A stretch of 64,000 nt of DNA. Origin: Simmondsia chinensis (taxonomy: Eukaryota; Streptophyta; Magnoliopsida; Caryophyllales; Simmondsiaceae). The DNA lies in the NCBI GenBank assembly GCA_018398585.1, contig JAGTTD010000022.1:12501501-12565500 (forward strand), given 5' to 3'. The position numbers and the translations under genes were made by a program. The notes beneath the pieces were generated by a model that worked only from the letters and a program-made list of their open reading frames with translations, searched no databases and was not told the origin of the DNA. Positions 54,060-64,000 of the stretch are shown piece by piece; position 1 is the first letter of the stretch, and each line of letters starts with the position of its first letter.

Positions 54060-56918
54060 AAATATAACCCATCATACACCGTGTATGAAGTGCATCATAC
54101 ACCAATAAAACTTGAAATACACATATATAAGCAGATTTCAGACCACTGTACCCTTAAATAAATGGAAAAACCTGCAAAAGTTGATTTTATGCTATTAAAA
54201 CCTATCATACATTATGTATGACAAGATCTTTACAGCTAATTACTTAAATTATACCTAAGTAAGGTCATTTTACACCATTAAAACGAATCATACCCAGTGT
54301 ATGATTCGATTTCAGACCACTGTACCCCTAATTACTTGAAAAAAACAGCAAACGTTGATTTTATGCTATTAAAACCAATCATACATTGTGTATGACAAGT
54401 CATTTACCACTAATTGCTTGGAATACACCTGAATAAGTTCATTTTACACCATTAAAAGGTATCATACCCATTGTATGATTCGATTTCATCCCACTGTAAC
54501 AGTAATTAGTTGAAAAAACCAGTAAAAGATGATTTTATGCCATTAAAATCTATCATACATTGTGTATTACAAGTCATTTACCATTAATTTCTTGAATTGC
54601 ACTTGAATAACCTCATTTTACACCATTAAAACGAATCATACCCAGTGTATAATTCGATTTCAGACCACTTACCCCTAATTATTTGAAAAAAAACTGCAAA
54701 AGTTGATTTTATGCCATTTTAACGTATCATATATTATGTATGATAAGTCATTTACCACTAATTGCTTGAACTAAACATGAATAAGTTCACTTTACACCAT
54801 TAAAGCGTATCATACCCAGTGTATGATTCGATATCAAACCACTGTACCCCTAATAACTTGAAAAAAAACAGCAAAAGTTGATTTTATGCCAATAAAACCT
54901 ATCATACATTGTGTATGACAAGCTCTTTACCGCTAATTACTTCTAATATACCTGAATAAGGTCACTTTACACCACTATAAAGCATCATACCCAGTTTATG
55001 ATTCGATTTCAGACCACTGTACCCCTAATAACTTGAAAAAAAAAGCAAAAGTTGATTTTATGCCAATAAAACCTATCATACATTGTGTATGACAAGCTCT
55101 TTACCGCTAATTACTTCTAATATACCTGAATAAGGTCACTTTACACCACTATAAAGCATCATACCCAGTTTATGATTCGATTTCAGACCACTGTACCCCT
55201 AATTACTTGAAAAAAAATTAGCAAAAGTTGATTTTATGCCATTACAACCTATCATACATTGGGTATGATACGTCATTGACCACTAATTGTTTAGAACTAA
55301 ACCTGAATAAGCTCATTTCAAACCATTAAAATGAATCATACCCAGTGTATGATTCAATTTCAGACCACTTACCCCTAATTACTTGAAAAAACAGTAAAAG
55401 TTGATTTTTTGCCATTATAACGTATCATACATTGTGTATGAGAAGTCATTTACAACTAATTCCTTGAAATAAACCTGAATAAGTTCATTTTACACCATTA
55501 AAACGCATCATACTCAGTGCATGATTCGATTTCATTCCACTGTAACGGTAATTAGTTGAAAAAACCAGTAAAAGTTGATTTTATACCATTAAACCTATCA
55601 TACGTTGTGTATTACAAGTCATTTACCATTAATTTCTTGTAATACACCTGAATAAGCTCATTTTAAACCATTAAAACGAATCATACCCAGTGTATGATTC
55701 GATTTCAGACCACTTACCCCTAATTACTTGAAAAAAACAGCAAAAGTTGATTTTATGCCATTATAACGTATCATACATTGTGTATGATAAGTGATTTACA
55801 ACTAATTGCTTGAAATAAACCTGAATAAGTTCATTTTACACCATTAAAACACATCATACCCATTGTATGATTCGATTCAGCCCTCTGTAATAGTAATTAG
55901 AAGTAAAAACCAGTAAAAGTTAATTTTTTGACATTATAACCTATCATACATTGTGTATGATAAGTCATTTACAACTAATTGCTTGAAAAGAACCTGAATA
56001 AGTTCATTTTACACCATTAAAATGTATCATACCCATTGTATGATTCGATTTCATCCTACTGTAACAGTAATTAGTTGAAAAAAACAGCAAAAGTTGATTT
56101 TACGCCATTATAACCTATCATACATTGTGTATGACAAGTCATTTACCACTAATTTCTTGTAATACACCTGAATAAGTTGATTTTACACCATTAAAACGCA
56201 TCATACCCAGTGTATGATTCGATTTCATCCCACTGTATGTCTAATTATTTGATAAAAAACAGCAAAAGTTGATTTCATGCGATTATAACCTATCATAAAT
56301 TGTGTATGATAAGTCATTTACCACTAATTGTTTTAATAAAACCTGAAAAGGTTCATTTTAGACCATTTCAGAGTATCATACCCATTGTATGATTAGATTA
56401 CAGCCCACTGTAACAGTAATTACTTGAAAAAAAAGCAAAAGTTGATTTTTTTGCCATTATAACCTATCATACATTGTGTATGACAAGGCATTTACCACTA
56501 ATTGCTTGAACTACACCTGAATAAGTTCATTTTACACCATTTTAACTTATAATACCCATTGTATGATTCGATTTCAGACCACTATACCCCTAATTACTTG
56601 AAAAAAACAGCAAAAGTTGATTTTATGCCATTATAACCTATCATACATTGTGTATGACAAGTCATTTACCATTAATTGCTTGGAATACACTTGAATAAGT
56701 TCATTTTACACCATTAAAATGCATCATACCCAGTGTATGATTCAATTTCATCCAACTGTACATCTAATTACTTGAAACAAAAAGCAAAAGTTGATTTTAT
56801 GCTATTATAACCTATCATACATTGTGTATGATAAGTCTTTTACCACTAATTTCTTGTGATACACCTGAATAAGCTCATTTTATACCATTAAAAGGAATCA
56901 TACCCAGTGTATGATTTT
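54060..56918 (-). repeat. MULE right array, 174-bp unit, about 16 copies
   Basis: Units repeat every 174 bp (for example 54288 and 54462). Two neighbouring units at about 54854-55200 are almost identical, pointing to recent unequal exchange. The array is inverted relative to 39901-41830. Confidence 0.95.
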
Positions 56919-57234
56919 ATTAATTACTTCAAGCACCCCTAAACAAGGTCTGGGAGGGAAGAAGAAGAAAAGGCAAATTTGGAAAATATATATTTTTTTT
57001 GACAAAAAAAAATTCAAAAGGAAAAAAAATGAAGAAAAGGAGAGTGAAAGGTCAAAAGAGTGTACTTTTGCCTGCCTTACATTAAATGAGGAGAGAGAAA
57101 GAGAGAGAGAGAGAGAGGACGGATGGGGGGGTTGAGGTGGGAGGGCATTTTTGTCCAAAAGAGTCTATTTATGGTTAAAGGGGTCTAAAAAACATTAAGG
57201 GGGGCGCTGGGGGGTCCAATCCGTACGATTTTCC
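56919..57234 (-). repeat. MULE outer terminal module, right
   Basis: It is the inverted match of 39582-39897, including AAGCACCCCTAAACAAGGTC, the GA-rich run (57087-57116) and the end CCGTACGATTTTCC. Confidence 0.92.
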
Positions 57235-57243
57235 AAATTTATT
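57235..57243. repeat. 9-bp target site duplication of the MULE (right)
   Basis: AAATTTATT, identical to 39573-39581. Confidence 0.95.
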
Positions 57244-57255
57244 TAAAGTAGTTTT

Positions 57256-57370
57256 CGTTGTAAATATTGAATATTTTTGTAGTATAATTTTTGTCTTTTA
57301 GATTGGATATTATTAAATATTTTAAAAAATTATAAATTGTATAAAATATCTATTTATGTATATATACATA

Positions 57371-57405
<35 letters not shown>

Positions 57406-57703
57406 GAGTGTTATTATAGCACATGTAAATGAGTGACACTTGTCACCAAATAAGCCTCCTCATGGTGACTCATCCTACCCTTTGTACACCTATATATATG
57501 TATGTGCACAACAAAATGAATAAGGCAAAAGTAAAAGAAAAGAGAAAGAGCGAGAGGAAAAATTTAGGAAACAAAGAGAAAATAATACAAATAATATTTC
57601 CTTGGTTCTTATACAAAATACTTGTTATTTTTCTTTAAGCATATTTAGGTTTGTCTTCTTATTCTCTTCCTATAAAGTATAATATCTCTATAGTTTTATA
57701 ACA
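57256..57703 (+). repeat. copia-3 5' LTR
   Basis: It starts (T/C)GTTGTAAATATT and ends ATAACA. It contains a TA microsatellite (57376-57401) and a TATA-like CACCTATATATATG at about 57487. Confidence 0.88.
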
Positions 57704-57717
57704 CATTATCAGCACGA
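57704..57717 (+). other. copia-3 primer binding site
   Basis: CATTATCAGCACGA directly follows the 5' LTR, in the usual primer position and form for this copia group. Confidence 0.7.
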
Positions 57718-57849
57718 GTCTCTAGCTAGACAAGGATTATCATAAGTTTAAGGTAAAATTTTTATTTTCTAACATTTGTAATTTCTAATAGCTAATCTAA
57801 CTAAGCTTGAGTTTACTGCTCTTGATATTACTGGCAAAATTTATTTACC

Positions 57850-58813
57850 ATGGCCCCTTATGCAGAGATTCACCTTGATGCTATGAATCTCAGAGACATA
57901 ATTAAAAAGGGTAATAGTACATCTCTGTAGGATTGCGCAAAAGCAATGATATTTCTCAAGTATTATATCCACAAAGGATTGAAAGCCGAGGATCTTACTG
58001 TAAAGGACTCGCTTGTCCTTTAGTTTAATTTGAAAGAGAGGTTTGACCATAAAAAATATGTGATCATCTCTAAAGCTAGTTATGAATTGATTCACCTGCG
58101 GTTGCAGGATTTTAAAATTGTAAGCGAGTATAACTCTATTGTATTTAGTATTACCTCCCGACTGCAATTATGAGGAGAAAATATTAATGAGGAGGATATG
58201 TTAGAGGAATCGTTCTCTACTTTTCATGTCTCGAATATGCGCCTGTAGCATCAATATTGAGAACGAAATTTCAAAAAATACTCAGAATTAATTTCATATC
58301 TTCTTGTTACTGAACAAAACAATGAATTGTTAATGAAAAATCATTAGTCATGACCAACTGGGTCAGAGCCATTCCCTGAAGTGAATGCTGCATCCCATGA
58401 AAATGATATATATATATAACTGTGGCCATGGTCATAGTGGCGGACGTGGCCGTAGTGGTGGACGCGGTCGTGGTCGTGGTCGTGGTCGTGGACGAGATAA
58501 TCAAAATAGACCAAAACTTAAAAGGTCCGGCAACAATGAAGAGAAAAACAAAGGGGAGAAAACCTATAAACAAAATTCGTCAAAAGACACTAAAACAAGT
58601 TGTTACCGCTGTGGCACAAAAGGTCACTGGTCGCGTACCTGCTATATGCCTGAACATCTGGTGAAGCTATATCAAGCATCATTGAAAGGAAAAGAAAAGC
58701 TCCCAGAAACAAATTTTGCTGAAGATCATTATCCACTTGATGTGATGCATCTTGATGTTTCTAACTTTTTTGAAGATGCCAGTGGGAGAATTGATCATCT
58801 AATAGGTGATTGA
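57850..58813 (+). pseudogene. copia-3 Gag remnant with zinc knuckle
   Basis: From about 57850 a gag frame (MAPYAEIHLDAMNLRDIIKK) is broken by several stops. 58385-58813 reads through an RGRGRG-rich stretch, the knuckle CYRCGTKGHWSRTC and the tail HLVKLYQASLKGKEK. The RG repeats resemble an RNA-binding RGG box. Confidence 0.85.
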
Positions 58814-59045
58814 AATGTTATAATGGACTGAAGTTTTTATGTCTTTCAATTATGTTTTTGTACTAAAGTTTATTTTACTTGTAACAGGATAAGATCATTT
58901 TAGTGTGTGTAATTTAACGTAATATTATGTTTTGATACTTTACCTTAATGGGTTATTTTCAGGCTTGATCAATTATAAAAAAAATTCTAAAATATTATTA
59001 TATTCAAGTCCCACTAATATGTATGTATTTTATATTTGAAGAAGC

Positions 59046-62000
59046 ATGGATTTGATCAAAAATGGAGATTTATGTCTAGCAGACCGTGCAACGACACACA
59101 CTATCCTCAAAAGAAAAATATATTTTTCTCAGCTACGATTAGTTGGAGCGAATGTTAACACAATATCGGGTGTTTCAAATTTAGTTGAAGGCTACGGAAG
59201 AGCCCATGTTATATTCCCCAAAAGGACAAAACTAAACATAAGGATGCTTTGTTTTCCAATAGATCACAGAGAAACTTAATTAGTTTTCGAGATATTCTTC
59301 TCAACGGTTATCATATTAAGATAATAAATAAGGGTGATAAAGAATATCTTTATATTACATCGCTTACCTCATGAATAAAGAAAATAGTGAAAAAATTGCC
59401 AACACTTTCTTCTGGGTTATATTATACTTATATTAACCTGATTGAATCAAATACAGTGGTTAACAAGAAGTTAACTGATCACAAAACGTTCACCTTGTAG
59501 CATGACTGTTTGGACCATCCAGGTGTAACGATGATGAGAAAAATTATTAAAAGTTCTCATGGGCACTCATTAAAGAACCAGAAAATTCTTTCACCTGATG
59601 AGATTTCATGTGCAGCTTGTGCTCAAGGCAAAATGATTATTAGGCCATCTCTAACTCAAACTGGGATTGAATCTCCTACATTTTTAGAAAGAATACAAGG
59701 AGACATATGTGGGCCTATTGTTTCATCATGTGGAGGATTTCGATATTTTATGGTATTGATAGATGACTCAACACGTTGGTCACTTGTTTGCCTATTATCT
59801 ACTCGCGATGTGGCATTTACGAGACTCCTTGCACAAATAATCCGATACGGGCACAATTTTCGAATTATGCGATCAAAAAGATCTGGCTTGATAATGCGGG
59901 AGAATTTACATCCCAAACTTTTAATGACCATTGTATGTCAATTGAGATTACAGTTGAGCACCCTGTGGCTCATCAGCATACACAAAATGGTCTTGTAGAA
60001 TATCTGATTAAACGTTTGCAGCTAATTGCTAAACCATTGCTCTTGAAAACAAAGCTATCTAATTCTGTATGGGGACACATTATATTGCATGCTACAACAC
60101 TTATTCGTGCAAGGTCAGCTGCTTATCATAAATACTTCCCATTGTAACTTGTGTCTGGTCAAGAACCAGATATATTCCATCTATGAATTTTTGGTTGTGC
60201 AGTGTATGTTCCAATTGCTCCACTCCAGCATACAAAGATGGTCCACAAAGGTGACTGTGAATTTATGTTGGGTTTGAATCCCCATCAATTATAAAATATC
60301 TTGAACCATTAACTGGATATATTTTTATTACATGGTTTGCATACTGTAAATTTGACGCAACAATATTCCCAAAATTAGGGAAAAAAAATTAAAGCTGGAA
60401 AAAAGCAGAATTGTGTGGAATGCATCATCCATATTACATTTTGATCCACGTACGAATCAATGTGAAATAGAAGTCCAGAAGATTATCCATTTACAAAATA
60501 TTGTGAACCAATTACCAGATGCATTCGTTGATACAAAAAGAGTGACCAAGTCATATGTCCCAGTTATGAATGCTCCTATTCGAATTGACATTCCAAACAA
60601 ATAGTCTTCTAAGACATTGGCAAGTACGTCTACTGCACGCCAAAAGCATAGTAGACCTGTTGGTTCTAAAGATAAGAATCCAAGAAAGAAAAGAGAGCAA
60701 CATAAACAAGTTGGCTCCTCTATTAAAACTCCTGAAGAGAAAACCCCCTGAAGTGGTACAAATGCAAATACAAGAAAAAGAAACAGAGGACGAAATGGCT
60801 CCTCGAGGGTATCAATTACCTGAAAATGATGAAAATGTCGAGAATGAGGAAATCTCGATAAACTATGCTATTACTGGCATACGATGGAATCGAAATAAAA
60901 CGATTATTGATCAAGCATTCGCATATAATGTGGCTACTGATTTGACCATAAAAGGTGAAGATCTTGAACCTGAATCTGTTCAAGAATGACAAATAAGAAA
61001 TGATTGGCCAAAATGGAAAGAAGCAATACAGGCGGAGTGAAACTCACTTGTGAAACGTACAGTTTTCGGACCTGTAGTCCAAAAGCCTAAAAATATGAAA
61101 CCCATGGGCTACAAATGGGTATTTATGCAAAAAAGAAATGAAAAGAATGAAGTCGTAAGATATAAAGTATGACTTGTAGCTCAAGGCTTCTCACAAAGGC
61201 TAGGAATTGATTATGAAGTGACATATTCACCTGTAATGGAAGCAATTACATTTAGATTCTTAATAAGTTTGGAAGTCTCTAAAAGACTCCACATGCGTTT
61301 TATGAACGTGGTAACGGCTTATCTATATAGATCACTTGATAATGATATTTATATGAAAGTCCCCGAAGGACTAAAAATACCAGAAGCATATAATTCAAAA
61401 CCTCGAGAGCTGTGTTCAATCAAATTACAAGGATCATTGTATGGATTGAAACAGTCAGGGTGAATGTGGTGCAATCGTCTTAGTACGTACCTTCTGGAAG
61501 AAAAAAGGATAAGTTAACAATCTCATTAGCCCATGTGTTTTTGTTGAGAAATTAAATTTTGGATTTGTTATCACTGCAATATATGTTGATGGTTCAAACA
61601 TCATAGGAAATTCTGAAGCGATTAAACGAGTTGTTGCATATCTAACTAAAGAATTTGAAATGAAAGATCTCGGAAAGATAAAATATTGTCTTGGATTGCA
61701 AATAGAGCATTTATCTAGTAGATTTTAGTCCATCAATTTGCTTATACAGAAAAAGTGCTTAAACGTTTTTACATGGATAAGGCACATCCGTTGAGCACCC
61801 CGATGGTCGCCTGATCACTTAATATGAATAAGGACCCTTTTCGACATCGAGGGGATGACGAAGAAATTCTTGACCCTGAAGTGCCATATCTAAGTGCAAT
61901 AGGTGCAGTGATGTATCTTGCTAATTGTACAAGGCCAAATATAGCCTTTCGTTTAATTTATTAGCAAGATATAGCTCAACACCTACCCGGAGACATTGGA

Positions 62001-62580
62001 ATGGTATTAAATATATCTTTTGATATCTCCATGATGCATCTGATATGGGATTATTCTATCAGAGACAACTAAATCCGAAATTGGTTGGATATGCAGATGC
62101 TAGATATTTGTCTGATTCACATAAAGGGTATTCACAGACAGGATATTTATTCACTTATGGTGACACTGCTTTATCTTGGCGATCTACCAAACAAACAACA
62201 ACAGCAACTTCTTCAAATCATGTTGAGATATTTGCACTTTATGAAGCAAGTAGAAAATGTTTATGGCTGAGATCCCTTATTCAACATGTTCAAGAGGAAT
62301 GCAGTCTTCCAACAATCAGGAGGAGCCCAATGACTGTATGAAGATAATGCTAAATGTATTACTCAGATATAAGGTGGATACATCAAAGATGATAGAGCTA
62401 AACATATCTCACCCAAGTTCTTCTTTACACACGAGCTTCAAGAGATGGGTGAAATAGATGTTCATCAAATTCGCTCAATTGAGAACCCACCAAATTTGTT
62501 CACAAAGGCATTACCAATATCAATTTTTAAGAAATTAGTTCACAAAATTGATATGCGTCGACTCAGAAACGCTCCTTATT
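59046..62580 (+). pseudogene. copia-3 Pol remnant (protease, integrase, RT, RNase H)
   Basis: Protease trace CLADRATTHTILK (59080-59115) has Arg where Ser follows the catalytic Asp. Integrase pieces are DHPGVTMMRKII, CAACAQGK, ERIQGDICGPI and LDNAGEF. Reverse transcriptase reads GYKWVFMQKRN, VVTAYLYRSLDNDIYMKVPE and IYVDGSNIIGN (about 61580), where the second catalytic Asp of YVDD has become Gly. RNase H reads GYADARYLSDSHKGYSQTGY (62045-62341). Confidence 0.88.
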
Positions 62581-62744
62581 AATATGTTCACACGAGGGGG
62601 AGTTAAATACAAGTTGTACTCTTTTTTCCCTTCACTACGGTTTTTTCCACTGGGTTTTTTCCTAGCAAGGTTTTTAATGAGGTAGGCGTACACTACACAC
62701 TTTCAAGAGCATTATATCCCGTAACATTATAAAGGAAAATATCC

Positions 62745-62754
62745 AAAGGGGGAG
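62745..62754 (+). other. copia-3 polypurine tract
   Basis: AAAGGGGGAG directly precedes the 3' LTR start TGTTGTAAAT. Confidence 0.9.
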
Positions 62755-63226
62755 TGTTGTAAATATTAAATATTTTTCGAGTACAATTTTTGTGTTCGAG
62801 TTTGGATACTATTAAATATTCTAGAAAACTAAAAATTATGTAAAATACCTATTTACGTATATATACATATACATATATAAATGGCTATTACTATAGCACA
62901 TGCAAATAAGTGACACTTGTCACCAAATAAGCCTCCTCATGGTGACTCACCTCACCCTTTGTACACCTATATATATGTATGTACACAGCAAAATGAAAAA
63001 GGCAGAAGTAAGAGAAAAGAGAAAGAGCGAGAGGAAAAATTGAGGAAACAAAAAGAAAATAATACAAATAATATTTTCTTAGTTCTTATACAAAATACTT
63101 GTTTATTTTCTTTAAGCATATTTGAATTTGTCTTTTTATTCTCTTCCTATAGAGTATAATATCATATTTGGGTTTGTCTTTTTATTCTCTTCTTATAGAG
63201 TATAATATCTCTATAGTTTTACAACA
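62755..63226 (+). repeat. copia-3 3' LTR
   Basis: It matches the 5' LTR along its length. A duplicated stretch (TTTGTCTTTTTATTCTCTTC, about 63127 and 63171) makes it longer. Confidence 0.88.
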
Positions 63227-64000
63227 GTTTCTTATTATTTGAAATAGTCCTTCTATTTATATATTTAACCAAATTAAGTTTTTTAATTAAAATAGTCCCT
63301 AATTTCAATCCCTGGTTGAGAGAGCAATTTTATTATAAAGTATTACAAATTATTTCAAACAAAATAAACCAAAAATATTAATAATCAAGCTAAAGCAAGG
63401 TTGTTAAAATCGAGATTTTACTTAGAATCGGTAGGGGCTTTTAGAATCGGAATCTTAGAATTGAATCAAGTATCATGAGACTCGGCTAAATGTATATTAT
63501 AATTTTTTGTATTAATATCTGTTATATAATTCAAAAAATTATTAATAACACCTTTATTTACATGAGTATATATTTGAAATATATTCAAATATGATTAAAA
63601 ATATTATCATGTAACATATATGTGTCATGTTATGTTAAAATATCATAAGAGCTTTTAAGATAGATGCTTCTAATCGAACTTTATATTAAGATTAACACAT
63701 AAAAGTAAATTTAATTTAAGTTTATTGAAAGTACATAACGCTTACTTAACTTTCTTTTACTTCAAATTAATAAAGTGAGTTCTCTTATAATCTTGCTTGA
63801 TTTGTTTACAGTTTTAACTTTTTATTTGTATACGTTAGTAGAATCAAGGTCGGATCGATAAAATCGTATTACGATTCCCTTAGTTTTATGTAATATCAAT
63901 GAATTGTAAGATTCTACAAAACTAATATTATACTTAATCAGATCGATCAACAATTGTAGAATCATAGAATCATAAGATTTTAAGATTCGAATCGAAATTT
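63227..64000. other. AT-rich flank with truncated repeat, no gene
   Basis: From about 63400 short words such as TTAGAATCGG, TAAAATCG and AGATTTTAAGATTCG recur on both strands up to the window edge. This suggests one end of a repeat cut by the boundary. No coding signal. Confidence 0.35.

Larger units (their letters stand above)
39582..57234 (+). mobile_element. giant Mutator-like element (MULE), 17.65 kb, with transposase and Ulp1-like gene
   Basis: The ends are inverted (GGAAAATCCTACGGATTGG on the left, CCAATCCGTACGATTTTCC on the right) and flanked by a perfect 9-bp duplication. The terminal inverted repeats are several kb long. Each consists of an outer terminal module, a tandem palindrome array, and an inner terminal module that resembles the outer one. 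Inside are a MULE transposase (+) and a convergent Ulp1-like gene (-), as in plant MULE lineages that carry Ulp1-like genes (KI/Kaonashi type). The right array is longer than the left (about 16 against 11 units). Both genes carry disabling lesions, so the copy is probably not autonomous now. Confidence 0.95.
57256..63226 (+). mobile_element. Ty1/copia retrotransposon copia-3, decayed, two LTRs
   Basis: A 5.97-kb element with LTRs of about 448 and 472 bp, a primer site, a polypurine tract and all pol domains in order, but with many stops and frameshifts. Its flanks are GTTTT and GTTTC, a likely target duplication with one change. It begins 12 bp beyond the MULE duplication. Confidence 0.92.

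Noticed and set aside
53604..54161. 144-codon minus-strand ORF and its overlapping ORFs in the MULE terminal repeat
   Set aside because: Pyrimidine-rich non-coding terminal sequence. The real Ulp1-like start is at 53214 after a 5'UTR intron.
39901..56918. Regularly spaced palindromic repeats resembling a CRISPR array
   Set aside because: The units are contiguous 83- or 174-bp tandem repeats without unique spacers, in a plant transposon with introns and a 9-bp target duplication.

Overview
The window is plant nuclear DNA, probably from a eudicot with a repeat-rich genome. It holds plant-type Ty1/copia and Ty3/gypsy retrotransposons, SINEs, MITEs, a Mutator-like element (MULE) and one host gene with GT-AG introns. 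The species cannot be named from the sequence.

Left part (1-39,572): I assembled one host gene on the minus strand. It is the B subunit of ribonuclease H2 (RNASEH2B), in nine exons from the ATG at 39203 down to 563, and it continues past the left edge. The exons total only 714 nt (238 codons) over 38,641 bp. All eight junctions keep the reading frame and no stop interrupts the coding sequence. The introns are packed with repeats. Intron 1 holds a full-length chromodomain gypsy element (32989-39092) and a MITE. Intron 2 holds two copies of an old LTR-like repeat and a minisatellite. Intron 3 holds a copia element (20336-26846) nested in a decayed gypsy element. Intron 7 holds a complete minus-strand copia element with perfect 5-bp target duplications (6989-12055), nested in a third copy of the LTR-like repeat, plus a Tourist-like MITE, a GC-rich hAT MITE with a perfect 8-bp duplication, and a SINE. 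Intron 8 holds another decayed gypsy element.

Middle part (39,573-57,243): a 17.65-kb MULE with a perfect 9-bp target duplication sits about 380 bp upstream of the RNASEH2B start codon. It carries a MULE transposase on the plus strand (one frameshift, one stop) and a convergent, multi-exon Ulp1-like gene with a DUF1985-like N-terminus on the minus strand. Its most striking property is one palindromic repeat family (TCATACAC..GTGTATGA core; 83-bp unit, or 174-bp double unit). The family fills both long terminal inverted repeats, the 5'UTR introns of both genes, a coding-region intron of the Ulp1-like gene and the space between the genes. Each end also carries two copies of the terminal module, one on each side of the array.

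Right part (57,244-64,000): a decayed copia element with two LTRs (57256-63226) starts 12 bp beyond the MULE duplication. AT-rich sequence with a truncated repeat follows.

Taken together, this is a small housekeeping gene stretched by nested transposons, with a large transposon parked at its promoter.
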